Shown here: positions 45,791 to 54,916 of the stretch, in pieces
How the letters are laid out: every line of letters starts with the position of its first letter
Numbering within the stretch: the first letter of the stretch is position 1
Source of the DNA: Frankia sp. AgB1.9
Lineage (GTDB): Bacteria > Actinomycetota > Actinomycetes > Frankiales > Frankiaceae
Assembly (NCBI RefSeq): GCF_016786355.1
Contig: NZ_JADWYX010000004.1
Coordinates: 59,727-123,726 of the forward strand
DNA: 64,000 bases
Direction: 5' to 3'
Program-made: the position numbers and the translations under genes
Notes under the pieces: model-generated
Told to the model about the DNA's origin: nothing
Databases searched by the model: none
The model's input: the letters and a program-made list of their open reading frames with translations, nothing else

Positions 45791-46746
45791 CTTTCCTGTC
45801 GGCCCACTGGCTGTGGCTGTTGCTGGCCGTCGCGGCGCTGCTCGCCGCGCACATCGTCACGTCGCTGCGCCGGGGCCGGTACGCCGCCCGCCTGGCGTCC
45901 GCGTCGATGCTGTCCTCGGTGCTGCCGATCCGGCCGCGGTGGTGGCGCCGGCACGTCCCGGCGGCCCTGCTGCTGCTCTCGCTGACTGGGATGGTGCTCG
46001 CGCTCGCCCGCCCGGCCAGGACCGAGCTCGTCCCGCGCGAGCGGGCGACGATCGTGCTGGCGATCGACGTCTCGAACTCGATGGCGGCCACCGACATCTC
46101 CCCCAGCCGGCTGGCCGCGGCCAAGCAGGGCGCGCAGGCGTTCGTCGACCAGCTCCCACCCAAGATCAACCTGGGGCTGGTCTCGTTCTCCGGTACCGCC
46201 GCGGTGCTCGTGCCGCCGACCACCGACCGGGACGCGGTCAAGGCCGGCATCAACGGCCTGCAGCTGGGCCCGGCGACCGCGATCGGCGAGGGCATCTACG
46301 CCGGCCTGTCGGCGATCAACACGGTCAGCAGCCAGTTCGTGAACAGCGGGCAGGCGGTGCCCCCGGCCGCGATCGTGCTGCTCTCCGACGGCGAGACCAC
46401 CCGCGGCCGGCCGAACAACCAGGCCGCGCAGGCCGCCAAGGACGCGCACATCCCGGTCAGCACGATCGCCTACGGCACCCCCAACGGCACCCTCGACGTC
46501 GGCGGCCAGCTGATCCCGGTGCCGGTGAACGAACCGGCGCTCAGCCAGATCGCCGAGCAGACCGGCGGCTCCCACCACCGGGCGACCTCGGGGGACGAGC
46601 TGACCTCGATCTACAAGGGCCTGGGCAGCTCGATCGGTTACCGCAAGGAGTTCCGCGAGATCACCGACCAGTTCGTCGCGACCAGCCTCGGGCTGGGGCT
46701 CGCCGCGGCCGCGCTCTCGCTGGCCTTCGCCCGACGGCTCCCCTGA
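45787..46746 (+). CDS. VWA-domain membrane protein
   Basis: 319 aa. Two N-terminal membrane segments (LWLLLAVAALLAAHIVTSL and AALLLLSLTGMVLALA), then a von Willebrand A domain with an intact MIDAS: DVSNS (IVLAIDVSNSMAATD), the threonine in GPATAIGEGIYAGL and the aspartate in IVLLSDGETTRG. A C-terminal membrane segment follows. It matches BatA-like proteins that work with MoxR and DUF58 in envelope maturation or stress. ATG 45787 overlaps the DUF58 stop. Confidence 0.9.
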   Translation: MTFLSAHWLWLLLAVAALLAAHIVTSLRRGRYAARLASASMLSSVLPIRPRWWRRHVPAALLLLSLTGMVLALARPARTELVPRERATIVLAIDVSNSMAATDISPSRLAAAKQGAQAFVDQLPPKINLGLVSFSGTAAVLVPPTTDRDAVKAGINGLQLGPATAIGEGIYAGLSAINTVSSQFVNSGQAVPPAAIVLLSDGETTRGRPNNQAAQAAKDAHIPVSTIAYGTPNGTLDVGGQLIPVPVNEPALSQIAEQTGGSHHRATSGDELTSIYKGLGSSIGYRKEFREITDQFVATSLGLGLAAAALSLAFARRLP

Positions 46747-46799
46747 ACGGCCCGGATCGGTCATCGCGGCGTAAACCGGCCGTCGTACCCTCAGGCGCT

Positions 46800-47819
46800 G
46801 TGACCACAGCTGCCCGGGGTGGCGAGGCCGAGCTGGCCGCGATCGCCGCGGACCCGGAGCTACGCCGCTCCTACGCGGCGGCGCGGCGGCTCAACGCGGA
46901 GCACGGCCGCACGTACTACCTGGCCACGCTGCTGCTGCCGGCGTGGAAGCGGCCGTACGTGCACGCGCTCTACGGGTTCGCCCGGTACGCGGACGACATC
47001 GTCGACAGCCTCGACTCGCAGCTGCCGGCCGCCGAGCGGGCCGCCTGGCTGGCCGACTGGGGCGGCCGGCTGATCGACGCGCTGCGCCAGGGCGCCCCGG
47101 GCGACGACCCGACGGGCCCGGCCGGCTCGGGCGGCGGCGATCGCGGCCACGACGCGCTGGCGCGGCCGTTGTACCGGTCGGACGTGTCGGTGTTGCCGGC
47201 CGTGCTCCACACCATCCGTCGCTGGGACATCCCGGTCGACCACTTCGAGGCGTTCCTGGCGTCGATGGCGATGGACCTGACCATCACCGGCTACGACACC
47301 TTCGACGACCTGATGACCTACGTGTACGGCTCGGGCACCGTCATCGGCCTGCAGATGCTGCCGGTCCTGGAACCCAGCTCGCCGGCCGCGGCGCCGTACG
47401 CCGGCGACCTCGGGACCGCGTTCCAGCTGATCAACTTCCTGCGCGACGTCGGCGAGGACCTGCGCCGCGGCCGGGTCTACCTGCCACGGCAGTCGATGGA
47501 GCTGTTCGGCGTCACCCGGGAGCGGCTGGCGACCGGCGTGGTCGACGGCGCGGTCCGCCGGCTGCTGCGCCATGAGGTGGGGCGGGCCAAGGAGATCCTG
47601 CGCGCCGCGGCGCCGGGGGTCCGGCTGCTGCACCCGACGTCGCGGGACTGCGTGCGGACCGCGGCACGCCTCTACGGCGGCATCCTCGACGAGATCGAGA
47701 AGGCCGACTACCAGGTGCTGGACCGCCGGGTCGCCGTCGGCACACCCCGCCGGCTGGCCGTCGCCGGGAGCGCCCTGCTGCGCGTCCACGCTCGCCAAGT
47801 ACCCCGGCCTCGCCGGTAG
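46800..47819 (+). CDS. crtB: Phytoene synthase CrtB
   Basis: Condenses two geranylgeranyl-PP to phytoene. The first Asp-rich motif is YADDIVDS, the second RDVGEDLRRGRVYLP; YGFARYADDIVD, LYGSGTVIGLQM-like VYGSGTVIGLQML and FQLINFLRDV are also typical. The length of 339 aa fits after GTG 46800; the frame is open upstream but overlaps the VWA gene. It is 53 bp downstream of the VWA gene. No crtE (GGPP synthase) lies in the window. Confidence 0.92.
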   Translation: MTTAARGGEAELAAIAADPELRRSYAAARRLNAEHGRTYYLATLLLPAWKRPYVHALYGFARYADDIVDSLDSQLPAAERAAWLADWGGRLIDALRQGAPGDDPTGPAGSGGGDRGHDALARPLYRSDVSVLPAVLHTIRRWDIPVDHFEAFLASMAMDLTITGYDTFDDLMTYVYGSGTVIGLQMLPVLEPSSPAAAPYAGDLGTAFQLINFLRDVGEDLRRGRVYLPRQSMELFGVTRERLATGVVDGAVRRLLRHEVGRAKEILRAAAPGVRLLHPTSRDCVRTAARLYGGILDEIEKADYQVLDRRVAVGTPRRLAVAGSALLRVHARQVPRPRR

Positions 47820-48052
47820 GCCCCCACGACTGAAGGCAGGCTGGACGCGATCCGCGGCGCGGGCGTTCGGAGGACCGGGCGTGGTCTGGCCGGCTGATAG
47901 CGTGACCTTCAACCGACCTATAGCGAACGGTCGACGGCCGCCACGCCGGTGACGACCCGCCTCAGGCCAGGGCACGCCCGTCTCGGACGAGAGCAGGCCT
48001 GCCTCAGGGCAGGGCCGGCCGGCCAGACTCCGATCAGGAACGACGGGACTCC

Positions 48053-49315
48053 ATGCTCGACAAGCGCTTCATCCGGGACAACCCGGACGCGGTGAAGCAG
48101 GCGGTGCGCGTCAAGGGGCTCGACCTCGACGTCGACGAGCTGCTGAAGCTCGACCAGGAAAACCGCGAGCTGCAGTTCGCGAAGGACCAGGCGCTGTCCC
48201 GCCGCAAGTCGTCCGCCAAGGAGTTCGCCAAGGCCGACGCGGCGCGCAAGGAGGAGCTGCGCGCCCAGAGCGCCGACACCGACGCCGAGCTCAAGCGGCT
48301 GAACGAGCAGCAGGCCGCCACCAGCGAGCGGCTGACCGAGCTGATGCTGGCGACGCCGACCATCCCGTGGGAGGGCGCGCCGGTCGGGCCGGATGAGTCG
48401 GCCAACACGGTGGTGCGCACCTGGGGCACCCCGCCGGCGTTCGACTTCGAGACGCTCGATCACGTCGACCTGGCCGAGAAGCGTGGCTGGGCCGAGTTCG
48501 CCCGCGCCCGCCGGGTCGCCGGCGAGCGCGCGTACGCGTTGTGCGGCGACCTGGTCCTGCTGGAGCGGGCGCTGCACTCCTACGCCCTCGACGTGCTGCG
48601 CGGCCGGGACTTCCAGCTGATGTCGGTGCCGGTCCTGGTCAAGGAGGCGCCGTTGGTCGGCAGCGGCATGCTGCCGAAGGGCCGCGCGGAGATCTACGAG
48701 ATCCCGGCCGACGACGCGTTCCTCGCCGGCACCGCCGAGGTGGCGCTGGTCGGCCTGCACTCGGGCGAGATCCTCGACGCCGCGCGGCTGCCGATCCGCT
48801 ACGCCGGCATCTCCACCTGCTTCCGGCGCGAGATCGGCAGCGCGAGCCGGGACGTGCGCGGGCTGCTGCGGGTCCACCAGTTCGAGAAGGTCGAACAGTT
48901 CGTCGTGTGCGCGGATGACCTGGCCGAGTCCGACCGCTGGCACGCTGAGCTGCTGGGCACCGCCGAGTCGATCCTCCAGGCGCTGGGCCTGGCCTACGAG
49001 GTCGTCGAGTGCTCCACCGGCGACATGGGCGTCGGCAAGTACCGGATGAACGACATCAACACCTGGTTCCCGTCGCTCGGGATGTACCGGGAGACGCACA
49101 GCTGCTCGTCGCTGAAGGACTGGCAGGCCCGGCGGGCCAACCTGCGCTACCGGACCGCGGACGGCCAGATTCACTTCGCCTACACGCTGAACAACACGGC
49201 CGTCGCGACCCCGCGGCTGCTCGCCGCCGTGCTGGAGAACTTCCAGCAGGCCGACGCGACGCTGGCTGTCCCCGAGGTGCTGCGTCCGTACCTCGGCGGG
49301 CGCGACACTCTCTGA
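48053..49315 (+). CDS. serS: Seryl-tRNA synthetase
   Basis: Class II synthetase charging tRNA-Ser. The N-terminal coiled-coil arm (LDVDELLKLDQENRELQFAKD...LKRLNEQQAATSERL) is followed by motif 2 FRREIGSASRDVRGLLRVHQ and motif 3 ETHSCSSLKDWQARR. ATG 48053, 420 aa, normal length. No T-box or other leader structure is evident in the 233-bp upstream gap. Confidence 0.97.
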   Translation: MLDKRFIRDNPDAVKQAVRVKGLDLDVDELLKLDQENRELQFAKDQALSRRKSSAKEFAKADAARKEELRAQSADTDAELKRLNEQQAATSERLTELMLATPTIPWEGAPVGPDESANTVVRTWGTPPAFDFETLDHVDLAEKRGWAEFARARRVAGERAYALCGDLVLLERALHSYALDVLRGRDFQLMSVPVLVKEAPLVGSGMLPKGRAEIYEIPADDAFLAGTAEVALVGLHSGEILDAARLPIRYAGISTCFRREIGSASRDVRGLLRVHQFEKVEQFVVCADDLAESDRWHAELLGTAESILQALGLAYEVVECSTGDMGVGKYRMNDINTWFPSLGMYRETHSCSSLKDWQARRANLRYRTADGQIHFAYTLNNTAVATPRLLAAVLENFQQADATLAVPEVLRPYLGGRDTL

Positions 49316-49380
49316 ATCCGCCAGATCCGCCACCGGGTAGGTTCGGGCGGTCCGCGTAAGCGCCGGACCCAGCGAACGCG

Positions 49381-49404
49381 GCGGCCGTCCCGGGGAACGG
49401 CCGC
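49381..49404 (+). terminator. Candidate terminator after serS
   Basis: GCGGCCGT and ACGGCCGC form an 8-bp stem with an 8-nt loop (CCCGGGGA), 66 bp after the serS stop. No U-run; the call is by position and stem strength. Confidence 0.4.
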
Positions 49405-49577
49405 GCGGCGAGTGGGTGCGGGCGCGAACCGGAAACAGCGCCTCCACAGGTTTCGCTAAGCCGACGCCAAGGCAACACCCAGCCGCGCTCACAAGGCTGG
49501 GCCCGGCGTCGGCGGACCTTCGGGAGATCGCGGGCGAGCACGGTCTGGTGTGCGTGGAGGGCAGGGAGGCCCGGTCG

Positions 49578-50531
49578 GTGAGCAACTCGAAGACGCGGCG
49601 GCGGCGCGAGATTGAGATGGCGCGCGCGCAGCGGCAGGCGGAACGCCGCTACGCCCTGCGGCGCCGTCGGCAGCGCACTCTCGCGATCGTCGCGGCGATC
49701 GTGGCCGTCGTGGTCGCCGGAACGGTCGTGGCCGTCGTGCTGACCGTGGGCGGCGGTGGCAGCACCACCGCGAGCGCCACCCCGACCCCGACCGCGAGCG
49801 CGACCCCCGCGGTGACGACCAAGGTCGGCGACTGCGTGTACACGAAGGACACCTCGGGCACCGTGGCCAAGAACGCCGCCATGCCGCCGTCCGCGCCGAC
49901 GGTCTCGACCAAGCCGGCGACGATGACCATCAACACCAACTACGGCACGATGGTCGCCACCCTCGACCCGGCCAAGGCCCCGTGCACCGTGCACGCGCTC
50001 TACCAGCTGGCGCAGGCGAAGTACTTCGACAGCACGACCTGCCACCGGGAGACCTACGGGCCCGAGGCCGGCATCTTCGTCCTGCAGTGCGGTGACCCGA
50101 CGGCGACGGGCAACGGGACGCCGGGCTTCAAGTACAAGAACGAGAACACCTCGGGCGTGAACTACAACCGCGGCGTGCTCGCGATGGCGAACGCGGGGGC
50201 CGACACGAACGGCAGCCAGTTCTTCATCAACTACGCCAACCCGAGCGAGGAGGGCGCAAAGGCGCTGGCCGGCGGCTACACCGTCTTCGGGCAGATCACC
50301 CAGGGCCTCGACGTGCTCGACAAGATCACCGGGCCGGGCGTGGTCGAGGGCGGCGCCGACGGCCAGCCGGTCACCAAGCCGCAGATCACCTCGATCACGA
50401 TCAACCAGGAGCAGCCGGCGGCAGCCACGCCGACCGCCACCTCGCCCGCGGCCGCCACACCGGCGACGACCGCGTCCGCCACGGCCAAGGCCTCTGCCAC
50501 GGCCAAGGCGTCTGCCAGCCCGACCGGCTGA
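49578..50531 (+). CDS. Membrane-anchored cyclophilin-type peptidylprolyl isomerase
   Basis: 317 aa. GTG 49578 has a GGGAGG site 8 nt upstream, preferred over the longer frame from 49416. A basic head (KTRRRREIEMARAQRQAERR) and one membrane segment (about residues 35-57) are followed by a Thr/Ala/Pro linker, then a cyclophilin fold: YFDSTTCHRE, GGDPTATG-like QCGDPTATGNGTPG, NRGVLAMANAGADTNGSQFFIN, GYTVFGQITQGLDVLDKI. The active-site arginine is in CHRE. The tail is a Ser/Ala/Thr/Lys repeat. Role: folding of extracytoplasmic proteins, inferred from the anchor. Confidence 0.9.
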   Translation: MSNSKTRRRREIEMARAQRQAERRYALRRRRQRTLAIVAAIVAVVVAGTVVAVVLTVGGGGSTTASATPTPTASATPAVTTKVGDCVYTKDTSGTVAKNAAMPPSAPTVSTKPATMTINTNYGTMVATLDPAKAPCTVHALYQLAQAKYFDSTTCHRETYGPEAGIFVLQCGDPTATGNGTPGFKYKNENTSGVNYNRGVLAMANAGADTNGSQFFINYANPSEEGAKALAGGYTVFGQITQGLDVLDKITGPGVVEGGADGQPVTKPQITSITINQEQPAAATPTATSPAAATPATTASATAKASATAKASASPTG

Positions 50532-50546
50532 CCGAGCCTGACCCAC

Positions 50547-50584
50547 CAGGGCTGGCCTCCGCCTTCCGGCGGAGACCAGCCCTG
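50547..50584. terminator. Strong bidirectional hairpin terminator
   Basis: CAGGGCTGG / CCAGCCCTG, then one mismatch, then CTCCGCC / GGCGGAG around a TTCC loop: a 16-bp stem between the convergent cyclophilin and helicase genes. It should work for both strands. Confidence 0.78.
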
Positions 50585-50628
50585 TGGCGTTCATCGAGCC
50601 CGAGCCCGGTCGCGGCGGGAGCCGGCCG

Positions 50629-52443
50629 CTAGGAGTTCCACTTGCGGAGGGTGTCGATCCGGGCCTGCAGCTGCGCGGCGGTGGCCTGGCCGCTCGGCGG
50701 CCCGCCACAGCTCCGGCGCAGCTCGGCGTGGATCATGCCGTGCGGACGGCCGGTGCGGTGGTTGTTCGCCGCGACCAGGCGGTTGAGCTCGCGGCGCAGC
50801 TCGCCGATCACCTCGTGGACCGGGCGGCCCTCCTCGGCCGGCTGCGGGCCGGCCTGGGCCGGCACCGGGCTCGCGGCCTCGGCCTGCCGCCCGGCCTTCG
50901 CCTTGCGGCCGCGCTCGGCGGCGAGCTGGGAAGCCTGCCGCTGGCGCAGCAGCGTCGCGACCTGATCGGGCTCCAGCAGGCCCGGTAGCCCGAGGAAGTC
51001 CTCCTCCGCCGCGGAGCCGGCGGCAGCCGGGGTGCCGAACTCGCCGCCGTCGAAGATGACCCGGTCCAGCTCCGCGCTCGACTCGAGCGCGGTGAACGGC
51101 GAGTCGGGCTTGTCGGCGGTGTCGCGGCGCCGGTTGGCCTCGCGCAGCGCGTCGTCGTCGAACCCCTCCGGCTCGCGCAGCGGCTTGTCCAGCGCGTGGT
51201 CGCGCTGCACCTCCATCTGGCCGGCGAGGTCCAGCAGGACCGGGACGCTGGGCACGAACACCGACGCGGTCTCGGGCCGGCCACGGCCGCGGACGAACCG
51301 GCCGACGGCCTGCGCGAAGAACAGCGGCGTCGCCACCGACGTGGCGTAGACGCCGACCGCGAGCCGGGGCACGTCCACACCCTCCGAGACCATCCGGACG
51401 GCGACCATCCACCGGGAGTCGGAACGCCGGAACGCCTCGATCCGGTCGGACGCGGTCGGGTCGTCCGACAGCACGACAGTCGCCTCGGTGCCGCTGATCT
51501 GGCGCAGCAGCGCCGCGTAGGCGCGGGCGTTGGCGTGGTCGGTGGCGATCACCAGGCCGCCAGCGTCCGGCATGCCGCCGCGGCGCACCTGGGACAGCCG
51601 GGTGTCCGCGGCGGCCAGGACGGCCGGCATCCAGTTGCCCTTCGGGTCCAGCGCGGTGCGCCAGGCGTGGGCCGTCTGCTCGGTAGTCAGCGGTTCGCCG
51701 AGCCGGGCCGTCAGCTCCGCGCCCGCGCTGGTGCGCCAGCTCATCTCGCCGGAGTACGCCAGGAAGATCACCGGGCGGACGACGCCGTCGCGCAACGCCT
51801 CGGAGTAGCCGTAGGAGGAGTCGGAGACGCTGCGGGTCACCCCGTCGGCGCCCGGGAGATAGGTGACGAACGGGATCGGGTTGACGTCCGAGCGAAAGGG
51901 CGTCCCGGTGAGGGCCAGCCGGCGGGCGGCCGGGGAGAAGGCCTCCCGGACCGCCTCACCCCAGGAAAGCGCGTCGCCCGCGTGGTGCACCTCGTCGAGG
52001 ATGACGAGCGTGCGCCGGGCCTTCGTGCGGGCCAGGTGCAGCGCGGGGTGCGCGGCGACCTGGGCGTAGGTGAGCGCCACGCCGGTGTAGTCGCGCGACG
52101 TCGCGCCGGCCGAGTTCCGGAAGTTCGGGTCGAGCGAGATGCCGAGGCCGGTCGCCGCGTCGGCCCACTGCCGCTTGAGGTGCTCGGTCGGCGCGACCAC
52201 GGAGATCGTCGTCACGATGCCCGCGGCCAGCAGCTCGGCCGCCACGGTGAGGGCGAAGGTCGTCTTACCGGCGCCCGGCGTGGCGACGGCGAGGAAATCG
52301 CGGGTGCCAGCTCCCGAGGCGGCCCGGTAACGGTCGAGCGCCGCTCGCTGCCAGGCCCGCAGCGGGCGGGCGGGGGGGCTCGGGTCAGGAACCGGCGGGG
52401 CGCCGAGCTGGTGGGGCCGAAGTTGTTGGGGGCTGACGCTCAC
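50629..52443 (-). CDS. DEAD/DEAH-box (SF2) helicase-like ATPase
   Basis: 604 aa, soluble. Q-like region, Walker A ATPGAGKTTFAL, motif II LDEVHHAG (DEVH), motif III LTGTPF, and C-terminal motif VI-like QAVGRFVRGRGR; also ATDHANARAYAALL for motif IV. It resembles actinobacterial DNA/RNA helicases related to type III restriction and UvrB-like folds; the substrate is not known. No adjacent methylase or nuclease gene was seen, so a restriction role is not supported. GTG 52443. The C-terminal third is charged and helical with no catalytic signature. Confidence 0.87.
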   Translation of the reverse strand: MSVSPQQLRPHQLGAPPVPDPSPPARPLRAWQRAALDRYRAASGAGTRDFLAVATPGAGKTTFALTVAAELLAAGIVTTISVVAPTEHLKRQWADAATGLGISLDPNFRNSAGATSRDYTGVALTYAQVAAHPALHLARTKARRTLVILDEVHHAGDALSWGEAVREAFSPAARRLALTGTPFRSDVNPIPFVTYLPGADGVTRSVSDSSYGYSEALRDGVVRPVIFLAYSGEMSWRTSAGAELTARLGEPLTTEQTAHAWRTALDPKGNWMPAVLAAADTRLSQVRRGGMPDAGGLVIATDHANARAYAALLRQISGTEATVVLSDDPTASDRIEAFRRSDSRWMVAVRMVSEGVDVPRLAVGVYATSVATPLFFAQAVGRFVRGRGRPETASVFVPSVPVLLDLAGQMEVQRDHALDKPLREPEGFDDDALREANRRRDTADKPDSPFTALESSAELDRVIFDGGEFGTPAAAGSAAEEDFLGLPGLLEPDQVATLLRQRQASQLAAERGRKAKAGRQAEAASPVPAQAGPQPAEEGRPVHEVIGELRRELNRLVAANNHRTGRPHGMIHAELRRSCGGPPSGQATAAQLQARIDTLRKWNS

Positions 52444-52989
52444 GGTTGCTGACTCTATGAGGCGGCACCGACAACCGGCCCCGTTGGCCCGTCCGCCCGA
52501 CCGCGTGCCGCCGGGTGCTTTCCTCCCCCGTCACGGCCAGCCACCCCTTCCCAAGGCCAATGGTTACCCACGCGGAGCACAATAATTTCGAACCCGTGAT
52601 CGCGATCTGCGGTTTCCGGCGCGCTCGCGAACGGTCATGCCAGATCCGCACGGTAGGGGGCACGGCCGTTGTGGCGACCAGTTGCACGTCCCGATGCACC
52701 TGCGATTACCTGGCGCCACGCCCGTGCCACGCGACGAGTTTCGAGGGGCCGCGCGAGCTGCGACCTTCCGTTCCCGCAAACCAGGCTCTGCACGGACGGT
52801 GAACAAGTACGTCGGGGCACTACCCATATCCGTCACAGCGACCGGCTACCCTGATCCCTGTCACCCTTCGCCGCCAGCCCGGGTCGGGCCGGAGTCAGCA
52901 CGGATTCCGATGCCCTCACCGCGGCCGGCGCTGAATAGGCGGACGCGTTCAGCGGAAAGCGGCGGAGCAGCGCTGACTGGAGGTTGGCC
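52444..52989. promoter_or_regulatory. Divergent intergenic region between helicase and XRE regulator
   Basis: This 546-bp region has no recognisable gene. An AT-rich patch (about 52577-52592, CACAATAATTTCGAA) stands out and may carry the helicase promoter on the minus strand. Near 52840-52862 the sequence TACCCT could be a -10 element for the regulator. These promoter calls are weak. Confidence 0.35.
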
Positions 52990-54630
52990 ATGCCGATATC
53001 GCTCGGGGCTGCGGCGCGCGCGGGCGCGATCCGTCCGGCGACGGTGCCCGCACGCCGCGGCCTGGCCGGCGCCCCCGGCGACCACGGCCGTGTCGCCGCC
53101 CACCCTCGCGGCATCGGCGGTAGTGGCGCTGGTCACACCCCACCCGCGGCCAGGCCACCGGCCGACGTGGACCTCGCGCCGGACTCCGGCTCCGGCTCCG
53201 GCCGGACCCCGAACGGCCGGCTGCGGCTGTGCCGGGAGGAGAAGGGCTGGTCGCAGGAACGCCTCGCCGTCGAGCTGCGCCGTTTCGCGGTGCTCCACGA
53301 GGGCCGCGAGGCCGGCGTCACCGGCAACATGATCTGCAAGTGGGAAAAGGGCGACAAGAAGCCGAGCCTGCGTTATCAGCGGCTCCTGCGCGCGCTTTTC
53401 CACCGCTCGTCCGCCGAACTCGGTTTCATCGAGGACGACCCGATGACGGGAATGGCCTCGATCGGAATGCCGCCCGCATTCCCGGTCATGGCCGACTGCG
53501 TGGAATCGTTGGCCGGAAATATGCTGGCCGGCCTTCCCGGAATTTCGGTCGACGGTGTTCCGTCCATTGGCCTTGGCACGGACGAGTCGACCGACCTGCG
53601 CGGCGTCCCGGCCGAACGGCGCGACTTCCTGCGCATGGTGGCCGCGAGCGGCGCCGCGGGGCCGGTCGCCGCGGCGGCCGGCGCGAGCGACGAGTCTCCG
53701 TGGGACCGGCTGTCCGCGGCGTTGCGCCAGCGCAGCCCGGTCACCCCGGAGCTGGCCCACCAGCTTTCCCAGCACACCGCCGGCCTCTTCGGCCTGGAGG
53801 AACGGGTGCCCGCGCGCACCCTGATGGGCCGGGTCACCGGCCACCTCGCCACGCTGGCCCAGCTGCTCGAGTCGACGACCCGATCGCCGGCCCGCCGCCA
53901 GCTGGCCAGCACCGCGGGCGAGACCGCGGCGCTCGCCGGCTGGCTCGCGTTCGACCTGGGCGACAACGCCTCCGCGCTGGCGTACTACCGGGTGGCGATC
54001 GAGGCGGCCCGCGAGGCCGACGACCCGGCGCTGTGGGCCTGCGTGCTCGGCTACGAGAGCTACCAGCCGGGCGGCGCCGGCCGCCACGACCAGGCCTGCG
54101 CCCTGCTCGCCGAGGCGCAGCGGCGGATCGGCGCCAACGCGAGCCCGCTGACCAGGGCTTGGCTGGCCGCCCGGGAGGCCGAGGAGCAGGCCGCCCGCGG
54201 CGACGGCCGGGCCGCCATGGCCGCGCTCGACCGGGCGCAGGAGTCGTTCGACAAGGCGGAACCGACCGACGACCGGGTCTGGACCGGCTTCTTCGACCGT
54301 GGCCGCCTGGACGGCCTGCGGGTCACGACGTTCACGCGGCTGCGCCGGCCGACGGCGGCCTACGCCGCGGCGATCGAGGCGCTGCGCGCCGCCGGGCCGG
54401 CGGCGACCAAGAAGCGCTCACTGCTGCTCGGTGACATCGCCGACGTGCACCTGGCCCGGCGTGACATCGACGCGGCCTGCCGGTTCGCCGCCGACGCGCT
54501 GGCGGTCGTCGCCCAGACGGACTTCTCACTCGGCTTCGCGCGGGTGCAGCGGGTCCGCGAGCGGCTGGTGCCGTGGCAGTCCTCGCAGCCGGTCCGCGAC
54601 CTCGACGAGCAGCTGCGCGTGCTCGCCTGA
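52990..54630 (+). CDS. XRE-family transcriptional regulator with TPR-like C-terminus
   Basis: 546 aa. ATG 52990 follows GGAGG at a 6-nt spacer. About 70 low-complexity residues precede a helix-turn-helix (LRLCREEKGWSQERLAVELR...TGNMICKWEKGDKKPSLRYQRLL). Then comes RRDFLRMVAASGAAGPVAAAA, which looks like a twin-arginine signal but is a common internal feature of this regulator family. The rest is helical with TPR-like pairs (LAYYRVAIEAAREADDPALWACVLGYES). Family members in actinobacteria are poorly studied pleiotropic regulators. It may regulate the divergent helicase, but no operator was identified. Confidence 0.82.
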   Translation: MPISLGAAARAGAIRPATVPARRGLAGAPGDHGRVAAHPRGIGGSGAGHTPPAARPPADVDLAPDSGSGSGRTPNGRLRLCREEKGWSQERLAVELRRFAVLHEGREAGVTGNMICKWEKGDKKPSLRYQRLLRALFHRSSAELGFIEDDPMTGMASIGMPPAFPVMADCVESLAGNMLAGLPGISVDGVPSIGLGTDESTDLRGVPAERRDFLRMVAASGAAGPVAAAAGASDESPWDRLSAALRQRSPVTPELAHQLSQHTAGLFGLEERVPARTLMGRVTGHLATLAQLLESTTRSPARRQLASTAGETAALAGWLAFDLGDNASALAYYRVAIEAAREADDPALWACVLGYESYQPGGAGRHDQACALLAEAQRRIGANASPLTRAWLAAREAEEQAARGDGRAAMAALDRAQESFDKAEPTDDRVWTGFFDRGRLDGLRVTTFTRLRRPTAAYAAAIEALRAAGPAATKKRSLLLGDIADVHLARRDIDAACRFAADALAVVAQTDFSLGFARVQRVRERLVPWQSSQPVRDLDEQLRVLA

Positions 54631-54704
54631 GCCCCACCGCAAGCGCCCTGGCCGCGGGAATCGACGCCCGGCGACCTGGTCGACGGCCGACCGGCTGACA
54701 TTTC

Positions 54705-54734
54705 CTGGTTGGCGGCCGGCCGGTTCGCCACCAG
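54705..54734 (+). terminator. Candidate terminator after the XRE regulator
   Basis: CTGGT-t-GGCG pairs with CGCC-ACCAG around an 11-nt loop (9 bp, one bulge), 75 bp after the stop and before the convergent rel gene. The rest of the 286-bp gap holds no gene; a TGCATATGCA palindrome lies at 54834-54843. Confidence 0.4.
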
Positions 54735-54916
54735 ACTCGGATTCCGAGGCCGGAATTCCGACCTGTCGGACAATGCGCGCCAACCGAAACCGGCTCCGCC
54801 CACCGCGACAGACTCGCGGTCGTAATTCGCCCGTGCATATGCAATTGCGCCCGACCGCGGCGAGACCACTGGTTCACGACAAACGCCCGATCGCGGGCCG
54901 CGTTACCGGGCGAGGA

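Noticed and set aside
49321..49577. tRNA gene after serS
   Set aside because: Contains GGTTCG and several GC stems, but no cloverleaf with acceptor, anticodon and T arms can be built.
50629..52443. Restriction or phage-defence helicase
   Set aside because: The helicase stands alone; neighbours are a cyclophilin and an XRE regulator, with no methylase, nuclease or other defence gene.
52590..52640. Possible fourth copy of the palindromic element
   Set aside because: It begins GTGATCGCGATC like the left arm, but no matching right arm is present and similarity ends after about 12 bases.
54834..54843. TGCATATGCA palindrome as an operator
   Set aside because: It lies between convergent genes, where no promoter is expected, and is short enough to occur by chance.
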